Shown one piece after another: positions 43,601 through 52,682 of a stretch of 64,000 nucleotides of DNA. Below the pieces are notes generated by a model. The model did no database searches. It saw only the letters and a list, made by a program, of their open reading frames with translations, and was not told the origin of the DNA. Position 1 is the stretch's first letter. The number at the start of each line of letters is the position of its first letter. The stretch comes from Chersky-840 sp963794615 (GTDB taxonomy: Bacteria; Actinomycetota; Acidimicrobiia; Acidimicrobiales; UBA8190): contig CAWCEP010000005.1 of assembly GCA_963794615.1 (NCBI GenBank), positions 682,001 through 746,000 of the forward strand, read 5' to 3'. Position numbers and translations under genes: made by a program.

Positions 43601-44294
43601 CACCCCCACGCGGCTGGCGGGCACCGACGTCCACGCTCTGTGGACGGGTGCGGCCCACGGAGACCAACGCACGATCGGCGAGGGCCCGCTCCCGGCAGGG
43701 GTGCCCGCCGGCCTGGTGCTGCGCCGGATGCGCCAGGTCCACGGTGCCGGTGTGGTGGTGGTCGACGGGCCCGTTCCCGACGGGGCCGTGCCCTGGGCAC
43801 CGGGACCGGGCCACACTCCCCCCGAGGGCGACGCCGTGGTGGCGACGAAGCCGGGGGTGGCGCTGGCCGTGCTCACCGCCGACTGCGCGTCGGTGGCGCT
43901 GGGGTCTCCCGAAGGCGTCCACGGTGCCGTCCACGTGGGGTGGCGAGGACTCGGGGCCGAGGTGCTGGGCCGGGCCATCGCCGCCATGCGGGTGCTCGGG
44001 GCCCGCACCGTGGTCGGAGGGCTCGGACCGTGCATCGGGCCGTGTTGCTACGAGTTCTCCCGGGACGATCTCGACGCGCTGGCAACGACGTGTGGTCGCG
44101 ACGTCGCCACCACGACGACGTGGGGGCGGCCCTCGCTCGATCTGTCGGCCGCTGTGCGTGGTCAGCTCTCACGCTCCGGAGCATCGCTGGTGGTCGAGTC
44201 AGGGCCGTGCACGATGTGCACCCCGGGGTACTTCTCACACCGGGGCCGGCGGGACGAGGCGCGTCAGGCGCTACTCGTCTGGCGTCAGCGGTAG
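43563..44294 (+). CDS. pgeF: PgeF/YfiH-family copper oxidase-fold protein (polyphenol oxidase/laccase domain)
   Basis: A 243 aa member of the YfiH (DUF152) family, whose characterised members include PgeF, which removes misincorporated L-Ser from peptidoglycan precursors. Metal-ligand blocks are RQVHGAGVVVV, LTADCASVAL, VHVGWRGL and GPCIGPCCYEF, with CTMCTPGYFSHR near the end. GTG 43563 inside the end of ftsZ is the nearest in-frame start before the domain; GTG 43467 is further upstream. Its place after ftsZ is conserved in actinobacteria. Confidence 0.85.
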   Translation: MTTSSTSRPSSASTPTRLAGTDVHALWTGAAHGDQRTIGEGPLPAGVPAGLVLRRMRQVHGAGVVVVDGPVPDGAVPWAPGPGHTPPEGDAVVATKPGVALAVLTADCASVALGSPEGVHGAVHVGWRGLGAEVLGRAIAAMRVLGARTVVGGLGPCIGPCCYEFSRDDLDALATTCGRDVATTTTWGRPSLDLSAAVRGQLSRSGASLVVESGPCTMCTPGYFSHRGRRDEARQALLVWRQR

Positions 44295-44306
44295 CGGGGT
44301 CACGCC

Positions 44307-45029
44307 ATGCCGCGTTCGGTGCCGCGGGTCCTGGCGAGCGCGCCCCCTCCCGACGTCGTGACAGCGCGTGTGGTGGCGCTGCGCCGTCGCATCGAAGAGG
44401 CGGGGCGCGACCCGTCGGCGGTACGCATCGTGGCGGTGACGAAGGGCTTCACTTCGAGCGCGATCGATGCGGCGCGTCGGGCCGGGCTCTTTGACATCGG
44501 GGAGAACTACGTCGACGAGTTGTTGACGAAGGCCGGGGCCGGTGCACACGACAGTGGCGACGAGGTCGATGTCGCGGAACCCGAGACGCGCTGGCACTAC
44601 CTCGGCGCGATCCAACGTCGGCGCGTGCGCGTGCTCGCTCCCGTGGTGTCGTGGTGGCAGACGGTCAGCCGCGTCGTCGAGGGCGCGTCCATCGCGTTGC
44701 ACGCACCGGGCGCCACGGTGCTCGTCGAGGTGGACACCACCGGGGCCCCGGGACGCAACGGCTGTACCCCGGCCGAGGTCCCCGCCCTCGTGGCCTCGCT
44801 GCGGGAGCAGGGCCTCGACGTACGCGGCCTCATGACGGTGGGCCCGGCCGGGCCCCCCGAGGAGTCCCGGCCCGGGTTCCGCCTCACCGCGCACCTGGCC
44901 CGAGACCTCGGCCTTCCCGAGGTCTCGATGGGCATGTCCGACGACCTCGAGGTGGCGCTGTCCGAGGGCAGCACCATGGTGCGTGTGGGGCGCGCGTTGT
45001 TCGGGGAACGGCCGCTCCGGCCTGCCTGA
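44307..45029 (+). CDS. yggS: PLP homeostasis protein YggS/PROSC family
   Basis: A 240 aa PLP-binding TIM-barrel protein like the N-terminal domain of alanine racemase. The PLP lysine is in VAVTKGFTSSAI. IGENYVDELLTK, RWHYLGAIQRR and VSMGMSDDLEVALSEGSTMVRVG are typical of the family. These proteins buffer free PLP and are not known to catalyse a reaction. It follows pgeF and precedes sepF, as in mycobacteria. Confidence 0.93.
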   Translation: MPRSVPRVLASAPPPDVVTARVVALRRRIEEAGRDPSAVRIVAVTKGFTSSAIDAARRAGLFDIGENYVDELLTKAGAGAHDSGDEVDVAEPETRWHYLGAIQRRRVRVLAPVVSWWQTVSRVVEGASIALHAPGATVLVEVDTTGAPGRNGCTPAEVPALVASLREQGLDVRGLMTVGPAGPPEESRPGFRLTAHLARDLGLPEVSMGMSDDLEVALSEGSTMVRVGRALFGERPLRPA

Positions 45030-45107
45030 GGGAGTGGTCTACGGTGGTGCTCCTCCATCCCCATGTGCCTGGTTGGAGGCACTACGCTTGTCGAAGGGAG
45101 GCTGGCG

Positions 45108-45651
45108 ATGGCGTCTGGATTCTTCAAGAGGTCCATGGTGTATCTGGGCCTGGTTGACGACGAGTACGACGAGTACGACGAGTACGAGCCACGCGCGCCC
45201 GTCGGTCAACGGATGAGCCAGCGGGTGTCTCTGGCCGCCGAGGACGACGACGAGCCCACCTCCGCCGTGGCCACCAGCACCATCCGGCCCCATGGCGCGC
45301 GAGGAGTACCCGCCGTCACAGACCATCACCCCCCGCACCATGGGGAGTGTCGTGCGGCCCGTGGTCGCCGAACCGGGTGCGCGCGTGCACGTGGTGGCGC
45401 CCCTGCAATTCGGCGACGCCAGACAGATCGCCGATCGACTCATGGCCAATCAACCGGTCATCGTGAACCTTCAGGTCGCGGACCGAGAGCTCATGCGTCG
45501 CATGATCGACTTCTGCAGCGGCGTCGCCTACGCCTTGAGCGGCAAGATGGAGCGCGTGGCGGACAAGGTGTTCCTGGTGACACCGTCGAACGTCAAGGTC
45601 TCCGCGGAGGAGCGACAGCGCCTTCAGGAGAACGGGCTCCTGCGGCCCTGA
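45108..45651 (+). CDS. sepF: cell-division protein SepF (one frameshift)
   Basis: SepF tethers FtsZ to the membrane in actinobacteria, which lack FtsA. The N-terminal amphipathic helix begins MASGFFKRSMVYLGL, followed by an acidic repeat DEYDEYDEY. The frame breaks around 45287-45290: dropping one C of the run gives RPMAREEYPPSQ and then the core domain with VVAPLQFGDARQIADRLM, LMRRMIDFCSGVAYAL and KVFLVTPSNVKV. GGGAGG lies upstream of ATG 45108. Intact length would be about 180 aa. Confidence 0.93.
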
Positions 45652-45694
45652 GCGCCGCACCCGAGCCCGCCACCTTGTCCCACGACTGACGCCG

Positions 45695-45700
45695 TAGCCT
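45695..45700 (+). promoter_or_regulatory. leaderless -10 element (TAGCCT) of yggT
   Basis: TAGCCT, seven bases, then GTG 45708. No Shine-Dalgarno sequence. Confidence 0.6.
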
Positions 45701-45707
45701 CGCCATC

Positions 45708-45980
45708 GTGCTCCGCACCATTGTCGTCTATCTGCTCGAGATCTATCTGTGGGGCGTGCTGTTCCCCCGTGCCCTGCTGAGCTGGTTCCCGGCCGCGCCC
45801 GGCTCCACGCTGGCGAGCATCAACTCCGTGCTGTTCCGGCTGACCGAGCCCGTGCTCGGGCCCGTGCGCCGGCTGCTCCCGCCCGTGCGGGCCGGCGGAT
45901 TCGGCATCGACCTCTCGTTCATCATCGTGTTCCTCGGCATCCAGTTGGTGGTGATCCCGATCGTCTACCGGCTGCTCTAA
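45708..45980 (+). CDS. yggT: YggT family membrane protein
   Basis: A 90 aa protein with two hydrophobic segments (about residues 4-24 and 68-87) and the central RLTEPVLGPVRRLLPPV, which matches the YggT signature. It lies between sepF and divIVA, the conserved order in Gram-positive bacteria. Its role is not settled; links to division and osmotic stress have been proposed for relatives. It has its own leaderless promoter. Confidence 0.9.
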   Translation: MLRTIVVYLLEIYLWGVLFPRALLSWFPAAPGSTLASINSVLFRLTEPVLGPVRRLLPPVRAGGFGIDLSFIIVFLGIQLVVIPIVYRLL

Positions 45981-46080
45981 GCGCACCGACACCCGGCCCG
46001 GCCCGGGCCGTCCAGGCGTGCGGGCCGGCCGGGCTCCGGGGCCTGCACACCATCGCGAGCATGGCCCCGTGGGCCGTGGC

Positions 46081-46086
46081 TAGGAT
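46081..46086 (+). promoter_or_regulatory. leaderless -10 element (TAGGAT) of divIVA
   Basis: TAGGAT, seven bases, then ATG 46094. No Shine-Dalgarno sequence and no clear -35 box. Confidence 0.6.
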
Positions 46087-46093
46087 TCGCCAC

Positions 46094-46996
46094 ATGGAAA
46101 GTGGAAAGCCGACCGGCCAGGGCTCGAGCCTCGACAGCCTGCGTACCGTCGAATTCCGCCAGACTCTTCGCGGGTATCACATCGACGACGTAGACGAGTA
46201 CCTCGAACGCGTAGCAGTGGACGCCGAGGCGCTGCAGGAGCAGGTGCGCCAAGCGGGAGAGCGACTCAGGCAGGCGGCTGAGCGCATCGCCCAACTCGAG
46301 GGCATGTTGCAGGAACAGCAGCTGCAACCGCAGGCGAGCGCGCCCGTGAGTGACGACACCTTGCAACGGACGTTGCTCCTCGCCCAGAAGTTCGTCGATC
46401 AGACCCAGGCCGAAGCCGAGGCTCAGGCACGCGTGCTCGTGTCGGACGCCGAAGACCGCGCCCGCCGGGTGCTCAGCGAAGCCGAATTGCGGGCGAAGTC
46501 GGTCACCGAAGACACCGAGCGGCACCTGCGCGAAGAGATCACCCGGCTCGAGTCGATCCGCGCCCAGTTGGCGGGCGAGGTCGAGACCATCGGCCGTCAC
46601 ATGGAGAACGAGCGCAACCGGTTGCGCGGTGCGCTGAGCGACATGCTCACGTGGGTGGACGAGCACGTCCAGCCGTCGGGTTCGATCCTCGCCCAACGGA
46701 CCGCACCCCGACCGACGGCGCGTCCCAGCGACGACGTGCCCACCATGACGGCGCCCCGGCCCGGCGAAGAGATCCCGACGGTAGCCGCCCCCGATTCGGT
46801 CGGTGGCATCCCCGGGCACGAGCCTTCGGCCATGACGCTCGAAGGTGGAGGACGGGCCGCCGTGTCGGTGCAGGGCAATGCGGCGACCGGGGGAGCGCGC
46901 CCGATGGACGCGGAGAGCCCGTCGGCAGACAGCGACCACCAGGGGATCATGGCCATGGACGACACCGGCCAGCCCCAGCCCATCGCACCTCGCTGA
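46094..46996 (+). CDS. divIVA: DivIVA/Wag31 polar coiled-coil protein
   Basis: DivIVA recognises curved membrane and organises polar growth and division in actinobacteria. The N-terminal lipid-binding segment VEFRQTLRGYHIDDVDEYLE is diagnostic. Two coiled coils follow (about residues 35-80 and 95-190), then a low-complexity Pro/Thr/Glu-rich tail of about 100 residues. Length is 300 aa. ATG 46094 is fixed by the -10 element seven bases upstream; the open frame further 5' is not coding. It faces ileS tail to tail. Confidence 0.94.
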   Translation: MESGKPTGQGSSLDSLRTVEFRQTLRGYHIDDVDEYLERVAVDAEALQEQVRQAGERLRQAAERIAQLEGMLQEQQLQPQASAPVSDDTLQRTLLLAQKFVDQTQAEAEAQARVLVSDAEDRARRVLSEAELRAKSVTEDTERHLREEITRLESIRAQLAGEVETIGRHMENERNRLRGALSDMLTWVDEHVQPSGSILAQRTAPRPTARPSDDVPTMTAPRPGEEIPTVAAPDSVGGIPGHEPSAMTLEGGGRAAVSVQGNAATGGARPMDAESPSADSDHQGIMAMDDTGQPQPIAPR

Positions 46997-47080
46997 CCCA
47001 CCCCGGACGCTCGGTCCGCTCCCGGCACCCTCGACGGCCGCGTCCCGGTTCAACCTCACCAGGGGTCGCCATGGCGAGGG
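46997..47080. other. convergent gap between divIVA and ileS
   Basis: An 84-base gap between two converging genes. It holds a perfect 12-base palindrome TCGCCATGGCGA at 47066-47077. No hairpin with a T-run is visible for either strand, so I cannot assign a terminator. Confidence 0.45.
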
Positions 47081-50000
47081 TCAGGTGTCAGGGCACGGCG
47101 TCTTGGTCACCCCGACCGCCAGCTCGGGCCCCACGGTCACGGTCACGGTGACGGCCACGGCCAGGGTCTGATCGGCCACGTAGGTCCGGTGCGCCTCGAC
47201 GGCCGCCGCGATCTCGGCCGGGGCCACGATGTCGAGGTCGATGCAGTCCGACACGTGCAAGCCGGCGTCGCGTCGCGCCGCCTGCACGAGTCGGACGACG
47301 TCGCGAGCCCGACCTTCGGACTCGAGGTCGTCGTCCACGGCGGTGTCGAGGGTGATGACCCCGCCGTTCTCGGGGAGGGTGCGGCCCTCGACCACGTTGC
47401 GGGGCCGGAGCACGAGCTCGTACTCCCCGGGCTCGAGGCGGACGCCGCCCGCCACCACCGCGTCGTCGGTGCGCTGCCAGTCACCGTCACGGACCGCCAC
47501 CGTGACGCGTTGGGTCTCGGGGCCCAGCCGGGGGCCGAGGACGGGGTGCACGAGGGTGAGGATCTCGTCGGCGATCCCCCCGACCTCGTCGGTGAGGACC
47601 ACCTCTTTGACATTGACCTCGTCCTCGATGATCTCGACGAAGGGCCGGAGCCGCTCGGGACGCGTCGTGGCGATGGTGAGGCGGCGCAACGGCAGGCGGG
47701 CCCGCCGGCTGTTGGCCTTGCGCACGGCGTGGGCGGCCGAGCACACGTCCCGCACGGCGTCCATGGCCTCGACCAGGTCGGGGTCGGCGGGCAGCCCGCC
47801 CGGGGTGGGCCAGTCGGCCAGATGGACGCTTCGTTCTCCGGTGAGCCCGCGGTACACCGACTCGGTGAGCAGCGGTAGCAAGGGGGCGGCGATCTTGCAC
47901 AGCGTGACGAGCACCGTCGACAACGTGTCGTAGGCGTCGTTCTTGTCCGACTCGACCTCCGCCGACCCGTCGCGGGCGCGCCAGAACCGGTTCCGGCTCC
48001 GGCGGATGTACCAATTGTTCAAGGCGTCGAGAAAGCGCGTGATGGCCGTGCACGCCGCGAAGATGTCGTAGGCGTCCATCGACGCCGTCACGGCGTCGAC
48101 CAGCGATGCCGTCTTCGCCAGGATGTAGCGGTCGAGGACGCCGGTGGCGTCGATGCGGGCCCGGCCCTTGATGCCGTCCACGTTGGCGTAGAGCGACAGG
48201 AAGTACCAGGCGCTCCAGATCGGGTTCAGGACCTGGCGCCGCACCTCCTCGATCCCCTTGGCGTGGACCACGAGGTCCTGGCCCCGCAGGATCGGGGCGG
48301 CCAGGAGGAACCAGCGCATGGCGTCGGCGCCCCACACGTCGAACACCATGTCGGGCTCGGGGTAGTTGCCGAGACGCTTCGACATCTTCCGGCCGTCGTC
48401 GCCGAGCACGATGCCGTGCGCCACGCAGTGCCGGAAGGGGGGACGATCGAAGAGGGCGGTGCCGAGCACGTGCAGCGTGTAGAACCAGCCCCGGGTCTGC
48501 GTCACGTACTCGACGATGAAATCGGCGGGAAAGTGCGACTCGAACCACTCGGCCCGCTCGAAGGGGTAGTGCACCTGAGCGAAAGGCATCGAACCCGACT
48601 CGAACCAGCAGTCGAGCACGTCGGTGACGCGACGCATCGTGGAACGCCCGCTGGGGTCGTCGGGGTTGGGCCGGACCAGCTCGTCGATGGTGGGACGGTG
48701 CAGGTCGGTCAGCCGGACGCCGAAGTCTCGTTCCAGCTCATCGAGGCTCCCGTAGACGTCGATGCGGGGATGGCTGGGGTCGTCGCTCTTCCACACCGGG
48801 ATGGGCGAGCCCCAGAACCGGTTCCGGCTGATCGACCAGTCCCGCGCCCCTTCGAGCCATTTCCCGAAAGCCCCCTCCTTGATGTGGGCGGGGACCCAGT
48901 CGATCTCCTGGTTGAGCTCGAGCATGCGGTCCTTCACGGCGGTGACCTGCACGAACCACGAGCCGACCGCCTTGTAGATGAGCGGCGTGTCGGTGCGCCA
49001 GCAGTGGGGATAGCTGTGGGTGTACGACTTCACCTCCACCACGGCACCGGCCGCCTTGAGATCGGCGGTGATGGCGCGGTTGGCGTCGAACACCTGCTGG
49101 CCTGCGTAGGGCGGCACCTCGTCGGTGAACCGCGCCCGGTCGTCCACCGGGCACACCACGGCGATGCCGGCCTCGCGACAGACGTCGAAGTCCTCCTCAC
49201 CGAACCCCGGCGCCAGGTGCACGACGCCGGTGCCCTCGTCGGTGGCGACGAAGTCGGCTCGCAGGACCCGGAAGGCGCCGGGCTCGTCGGCGAAGAACGG
49301 GAAGAGGGGGCGATAGGTGCGCCCGACGAGGGCGGAGCCCTGGAAACGGGCCAGCGGCTCGGCGTCACCCAGGAGCTCGGGATAGGCGGCGGCCCGCGCC
49401 GCCGCGATCACGGTGGGCGTTCCCAGGAGCTCGTAGACGGCGTAGTCGATGTCGGGGCCCACCCCCAGGGCCAGATTCGACGGCAGGGTCCACGGCGTGG
49501 TCGTCCACGCCATCACGCGCAGGGGCCCGGCGATCTCGGCCGGGGCGGTGCCGCTGTCGTCGGGGTCGAGCGAGAACAAGACGGTGACGGCCTGGTCCTG
49601 GCGGGGACGGTAGGCGTCGTCCTGGCGTGTCTCGAAATTCGACAGGGGTGTCTCGCACTCCCAGCAGTAGGGGAGGACCCGCTCGCCCTCGTAGACGAGC
49701 CCCTTGTCCCACAGCGCCTTGAACGCCCAGATCACGCTCTCCATGTAGGAGAGGTCCATGGTCTTGTAGTCGTTGGCGAAGTCCACCCACCGTGCCTGGC
49801 GGGTGACATAGCGCTCCCAGCCGTCGGTGGTACGCAGGACGAGGGCCCGGCAGTACTCGTTGAAGTTGTCGATCCCGTACTCGACGATGCCGGCCCGACC
49901 CGACACCTCGAGCTCCTTCTCGGCGGCCATCTCGGCGGGGAGGCCGTGGCAGTCCCATCCGAAGCGGCGTTCGACGCGCCTGCCCCGCATGGTCTGGTAG

Positions 50001-50239
50001 CGGGGCACGGCGTCCTTCACGAATCCGGTCAGGATGTGGCCGTAGTGGGGGAGCCCGTTGGCGAAGGGGGGCCCGTCGTAGAACACGAACTCGTTGGACC
50101 CACCGGCCCGGGCCTCGACGGAGGCCGCGAAGGTGCCGTCCTTGGCCCAGTACTCGAGGATCTGCTCTTCGAGACGGGGGTAGTCGGCCTGTTGCTCGAC
50201 GTCGGGGTACGGCGCCTGGCCGCCAGGCGGGTTGGGCAT
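47081..50239 (-). CDS. ileS: isoleucyl-tRNA synthetase (type II, eukaryote-like)
   Basis: IleRS charges tRNA-Ile. The 1052 aa protein has the HIGH motif as PHYGH (about residue 64), GWDCHGLP, the editing domain, and KMSKRLGNYPEP (about residue 618). The C-terminus lacks the zinc finger of classic bacterial IleRS and instead has the long domain (ENGGVITLDTAVDDDLESEG) of the archaeal/eukaryotic-like type II enzymes, as in mycobacteria. Some enzymes of that type are naturally less sensitive to mupirocin. ATG 50239 is preferred over the upstream in-frame start at 50269 because TACGCT lies six bases before it. Confidence 0.95.
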   Translation of the reverse strand: MPNPPGGQAPYPDVEQQADYPRLEEQILEYWAKDGTFAASVEARAGGSNEFVFYDGPPFANGLPHYGHILTGFVKDAVPRYQTMRGRRVERRFGWDCHGLPAEMAAEKELEVSGRAGIVEYGIDNFNEYCRALVLRTTDGWERYVTRQARWVDFANDYKTMDLSYMESVIWAFKALWDKGLVYEGERVLPYCWECETPLSNFETRQDDAYRPRQDQAVTVLFSLDPDDSGTAPAEIAGPLRVMAWTTTPWTLPSNLALGVGPDIDYAVYELLGTPTVIAAARAAAYPELLGDAEPLARFQGSALVGRTYRPLFPFFADEPGAFRVLRADFVATDEGTGVVHLAPGFGEEDFDVCREAGIAVVCPVDDRARFTDEVPPYAGQQVFDANRAITADLKAAGAVVEVKSYTHSYPHCWRTDTPLIYKAVGSWFVQVTAVKDRMLELNQEIDWVPAHIKEGAFGKWLEGARDWSISRNRFWGSPIPVWKSDDPSHPRIDVYGSLDELERDFGVRLTDLHRPTIDELVRPNPDDPSGRSTMRRVTDVLDCWFESGSMPFAQVHYPFERAEWFESHFPADFIVEYVTQTRGWFYTLHVLGTALFDRPPFRHCVAHGIVLGDDGRKMSKRLGNYPEPDMVFDVWGADAMRWFLLAAPILRGQDLVVHAKGIEEVRRQVLNPIWSAWYFLSLYANVDGIKGRARIDATGVLDRYILAKTASLVDAVTASMDAYDIFAACTAITRFLDALNNWYIRRSRNRFWRARDGSAEVESDKNDAYDTLSTVLVTLCKIAAPLLPLLTESVYRGLTGERSVHLADWPTPGGLPADPDLVEAMDAVRDVCSAAHAVRKANSRRARLPLRRLTIATTRPERLRPFVEIIEDEVNVKEVVLTDEVGGIADEILTLVHPVLGPRLGPETQRVTVAVRDGDWQRTDDAVVAGGVRLEPGEYELVLRPRNVVEGRTLPENGGVITLDTAVDDDLESEGRARDVVRLVQAARRDAGLHVSDCIDLDIVAPAEIAAAVEAHRTYVADQTLAVAVTVTVTVGPELAVGVTKTPCPDT

Positions 50240-50245
50240 GCCCCC

Positions 50246-50251
50246 AGCGTA
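50246..50251 (-). promoter_or_regulatory. leaderless -10 element (TACGCT) of ileS
   Basis: On the minus strand TACGCT, six bases (GGGGGC), then ATG 50239. Same geometry as the plus-strand examples. Confidence 0.6.
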
Positions 50252-50312
50252 TTGGAGCAGCGGCGTCACCCTGTGGCCCCATCGACGTGGAATACTCCTG
50301 GCCGCCGCGGTG

Positions 50313-50341
50313 TTGCCGCCCTGACGTGGCGACGCTAGGTT
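50313..50341 (+). promoter_or_regulatory. promoter of the DksA-like gene (TTGCCG / 17 / TAGGTT)
   Basis: TTGCCG (50313-50318) and TAGGTT (50336-50341) with a 17-base spacer. The leader is about 75 bases and ends with AAGGGG about 8 bases before ATG 50425. It also diverges from ileS. Confidence 0.6.
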
Positions 50342-50424
50342 CGCCCACCTTCGTCGGGCAGACGAGAGCCAGGGGAGATGACCGACATCGCGATCACCGC
50401 TCGGCGGCCGAAGGGGTTTTGCTG

Positions 50425-51189
50425 ATGGCCGCGGTCAAGAAGTCGCCACCGCCGAAGAAGAAGTCCACGGCGGCGAAGAGGGCCGCCCCGGCCAAGAAGA
50501 AGGCCGCGGTGGCGAAGAAGAGAGCCGGCCCCGCCCGCAAGCCGGCCCCGGCTAAGAAGCCCGCCGCGGTCAAGAAGAAGGCCGTGCCCCAGAAGCAGAA
50601 GGCGGCCGCGGCTAAGAAGGCGACTCCGGCCAAGAAAGCAGCTCCGGCGAAGAAACCTGCCCCGGCCAAAAAGGCCGTAGCGGCGAAGAAGGCCGCCCCG
50701 GCCAAGAAGGCGCCGCCGCGACCGGCCGTCGCCACCACCCCCCCCGCCCCTCCCAAGGCGCCGCCGGTGAAGGCCGCTCCCAAGCCACCCCCCAAGCCCA
50801 CCCGCGGGCCCTACGCGTCGGAGGCGAAGTTCCTCGAGGAGCAGCGCAAGTTCCTGCTCGAGGAACGCGAGGTCTACAAGAACCAGGCCGCCGACCTCCG
50901 GGCCGAGGCCGAGTCCTTGGCGCTCGAGCGTGAGCCCGGCGATGTGCAGTTCGACGAGGAGTCCGGCGAGGGCGGGACCGTGGCCGTCGACCGCGAGCGA
51001 GACCTGACGTTGTCGGCCCAGGCCATGGCCACCATCGACGAGATCGACATGGCCCTCAAGACCATCGAGACCAAGATGTACGGCGCGTGCGAGAGCTGTG
51101 GGCAACCGATCCCCAAGGCGAGGCTCCGAGCGCTCCCCTACGCCCGGCTGTGCGTGTCGTGCAAAAGCGGAGGGCTGCACCGGCGCTGA
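50425..51189 (+). CDS. TraR/DksA-type zinc-finger protein with a histone H1-like Lys/Ala/Pro tail
   Basis: A 254 aa protein in two parts. Residues 1-130 are almost only K, A and P in PAKKA/PAKKP repeats, like the tails of mycobacterial HupB and histone H1. Residues 135-250 form a coiled coil (EAKFLEEQRKFLLEEREVYK) and a four-cysteine zinc finger CESCG...CVSCK, as in DksA/CarD-like RNA polymerase partners. DksA's acidic coiled-coil tip is not clearly kept. It heads an operon with lspA and rluD. A DNA- or RNA-polymerase-binding role is inferred. Confidence 0.85.
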   Translation: MAAVKKSPPPKKKSTAAKRAAPAKKKAAVAKKRAGPARKPAPAKKPAAVKKKAVPQKQKAAAAKKATPAKKAAPAKKPAPAKKAVAAKKAAPAKKAPPRPAVATTPPAPPKAPPVKAAPKPPPKPTRGPYASEAKFLEEQRKFLLEEREVYKNQAADLRAEAESLALEREPGDVQFDEESGEGGTVAVDRERDLTLSAQAMATIDEIDMALKTIETKMYGACESCGQPIPKARLRALPYARLCVSCKSGGLHRR

Positions 51190-51677
51190 ACGACGGGGAG
51201 CGTCCGCGGCGCGACGCCCTCCGGCGCCTGCTCATCGCCGTGACCGTCGCCGTCGTCGTGGTGGCCGTCGACCAGGTGACGAAGTCGTGGGCGGTGCACC
51301 GGTTGTCGCGGGGCTCCATCCACGTGGTGTGGAAGCTCGACCTCCAACTGACGTACAACTCGGGCGCCGCCTTCAGCTTCGCCCGGGGCTGGGCCCCGGT
51401 ATTCGGGGGCCTGGCCGTCGTCATCGTCCTCGTGTTGCTCGGGGCCGTTCGCCGTGTCCAGTCGACACCGCTCGCCGTTGCCCTCGGCCTCGTCGTGGGC
51501 GGGGCGATCGGCAACCTGGCCGACCGGGTGTTCCGCTCCCACCACGGTGCGGTGATCGACTTCATCGCGCTGCATTTCTGGCCGACGTTCAATGTCGCCG
51601 ACTCGGGCATCGTCGTGGGGGGGATCCTCGCCGCCGTGCTGCTGTGGCGGGCCGAACGCCCGGCCACCGAGCCATGA
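51159..51677 (+). CDS. lspA: lipoprotein signal peptidase (signal peptidase II)
   Basis: LspA cleaves lipoprotein signal peptides in the membrane. The 172 aa protein has four membrane segments. The catalytic aspartates are in GGAIGNLADRV and FNVADSGIVVGG, and the family text VVAVDQVTKSWAV and LTYNSGAAFSFA is clear. GTG 51159 lies within the end of the previous gene; no later in-frame start precedes the first membrane segment. The stop overlaps rluD (ATGA). Confidence 0.94.
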   Translation: MQKRRAAPALNDGERPRRDALRRLLIAVTVAVVVVAVDQVTKSWAVHRLSRGSIHVVWKLDLQLTYNSGAAFSFARGWAPVFGGLAVVIVLVLLGAVRRVQSTPLAVALGLVVGGAIGNLADRVFRSHHGAVIDFIALHFWPTFNVADSGIVVGGILAAVLLWRAERPATEP

Positions 51678-52675
51678 ACGGAGCCCCGCCTCCCCCCGCC
51701 TCGTCGGACCCGCCTCGTCTGCCGCCGAGGCTGGACCTGACGGTGCCCGCCGCGCTGGACGGGGCCCGGGTCGACCGGGTGGTGTCGCTGCTGAGCGGCA
51801 TGCCCCGCAGTACCGTGGCCGAGCTCATCGGGGACGGGGGGGTCCGGCTCGACGGCGTGGCGGTCACGACGCGTAGCCGCCCCGTGCGCGGCGGGCAGCG
51901 GCTCGAGATCGATGTCCGGCACGAGGAGATCGACGTGCCGGTGCCCGACCCCTCGGTGGTCTTCACCGTCGTCCACGAGGACTCCGAGCTGATCGTGGTG
52001 GACAAGCCGGCCGGTCTCGTGGTGCACCACGGCGCCGGCCACCACGGCGGGACGTTGGTGGACGGGTTGTTGGCCCGCTTTCCCGATCTGCTCACGCTGG
52101 CCGAGGCGGGCGGGGGCGACCCCGACCGGCCCGGGATCGTGCACCGCCTCGACAAGGGGACCTCGGGGCTCGTGGTGGTGGCGCGCACTCCGGCCGCCTA
52201 CCGCTCGCTGTCGCAGCAATTCCGGGCCCATAGCGCGGGCCGCCAGTACCGTGTCCTCGTGGCCGGCACCGTCGAGGCCGACGAGGGTGCCGTCGACGCC
52301 CCGATCGGTCGATCGGCGCGACAGCGGACCAAGATGGCCGTGAGCGCCCGGGGGCGCCAGGCGCGCACCGAGTACCGCGTCCTCGAGCGCTTTGTGTCGC
52401 CGGTGCCGTGCACGGTGCTCGAAGCCAGTTTGGACACGGGCCGGACCCATCAGGTCCGGGTGCACCTCTCGGCCATCGGGCACCCCGTCATCGGGGACGA
52501 CCGCTACGGGAGATCGCTGGCCCGGCCGCCGGCGCTGCTCACACTGATGGCGTCGGGCCGGCTCTTCCTCCATGCCTTCCGACTGTCCCTCGATCACCCG
52601 TCCGGAGGGCGGGCGACCTGGGACGCGCCCCTCCCCGACGATCTCGCCGTGGTGGAAGCGGGACTGTCGGGGTGA
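51674..52675 (+). CDS. rluD: ribosomal large subunit pseudouridine synthase (RluD family)
   Basis: RluA/RluD-type pseudouridine synthase of 333 aa. An N-terminal S4 RNA-binding domain (about residues 35-85) precedes the catalytic domain with the active-site aspartate in IVHRLDKGTSGLVVVA and the motif TGRTHQVRVHLSAIGHPV. The 23S rRNA target is inferred from the family. It is read from lspA by ATGA overlap. It ends 7 bases from the convergent sigma factor gene. Confidence 0.92.
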   Translation: MNGAPPPPASSDPPRLPPRLDLTVPAALDGARVDRVVSLLSGMPRSTVAELIGDGGVRLDGVAVTTRSRPVRGGQRLEIDVRHEEIDVPVPDPSVVFTVVHEDSELIVVDKPAGLVVHHGAGHHGGTLVDGLLARFPDLLTLAEAGGGDPDRPGIVHRLDKGTSGLVVVARTPAAYRSLSQQFRAHSAGRQYRVLVAGTVEADEGAVDAPIGRSARQRTKMAVSARGRQARTEYRVLERFVSPVPCTVLEASLDTGRTHQVRVHLSAIGHPVIGDDRYGRSLARPPALLTLMASGRLFLHAFRLSLDHPSGGRATWDAPLPDDLAVVEAGLSG

Positions 52676-52682
52676 GCGACGG

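Noticed and set aside
47066..47077. 12-base palindrome TCGCCATGGCGA between divIVA and ileS
   Set aside because: It has no loop or T-run for a terminator and no known matching operator. It is recorded in the gap entry only.
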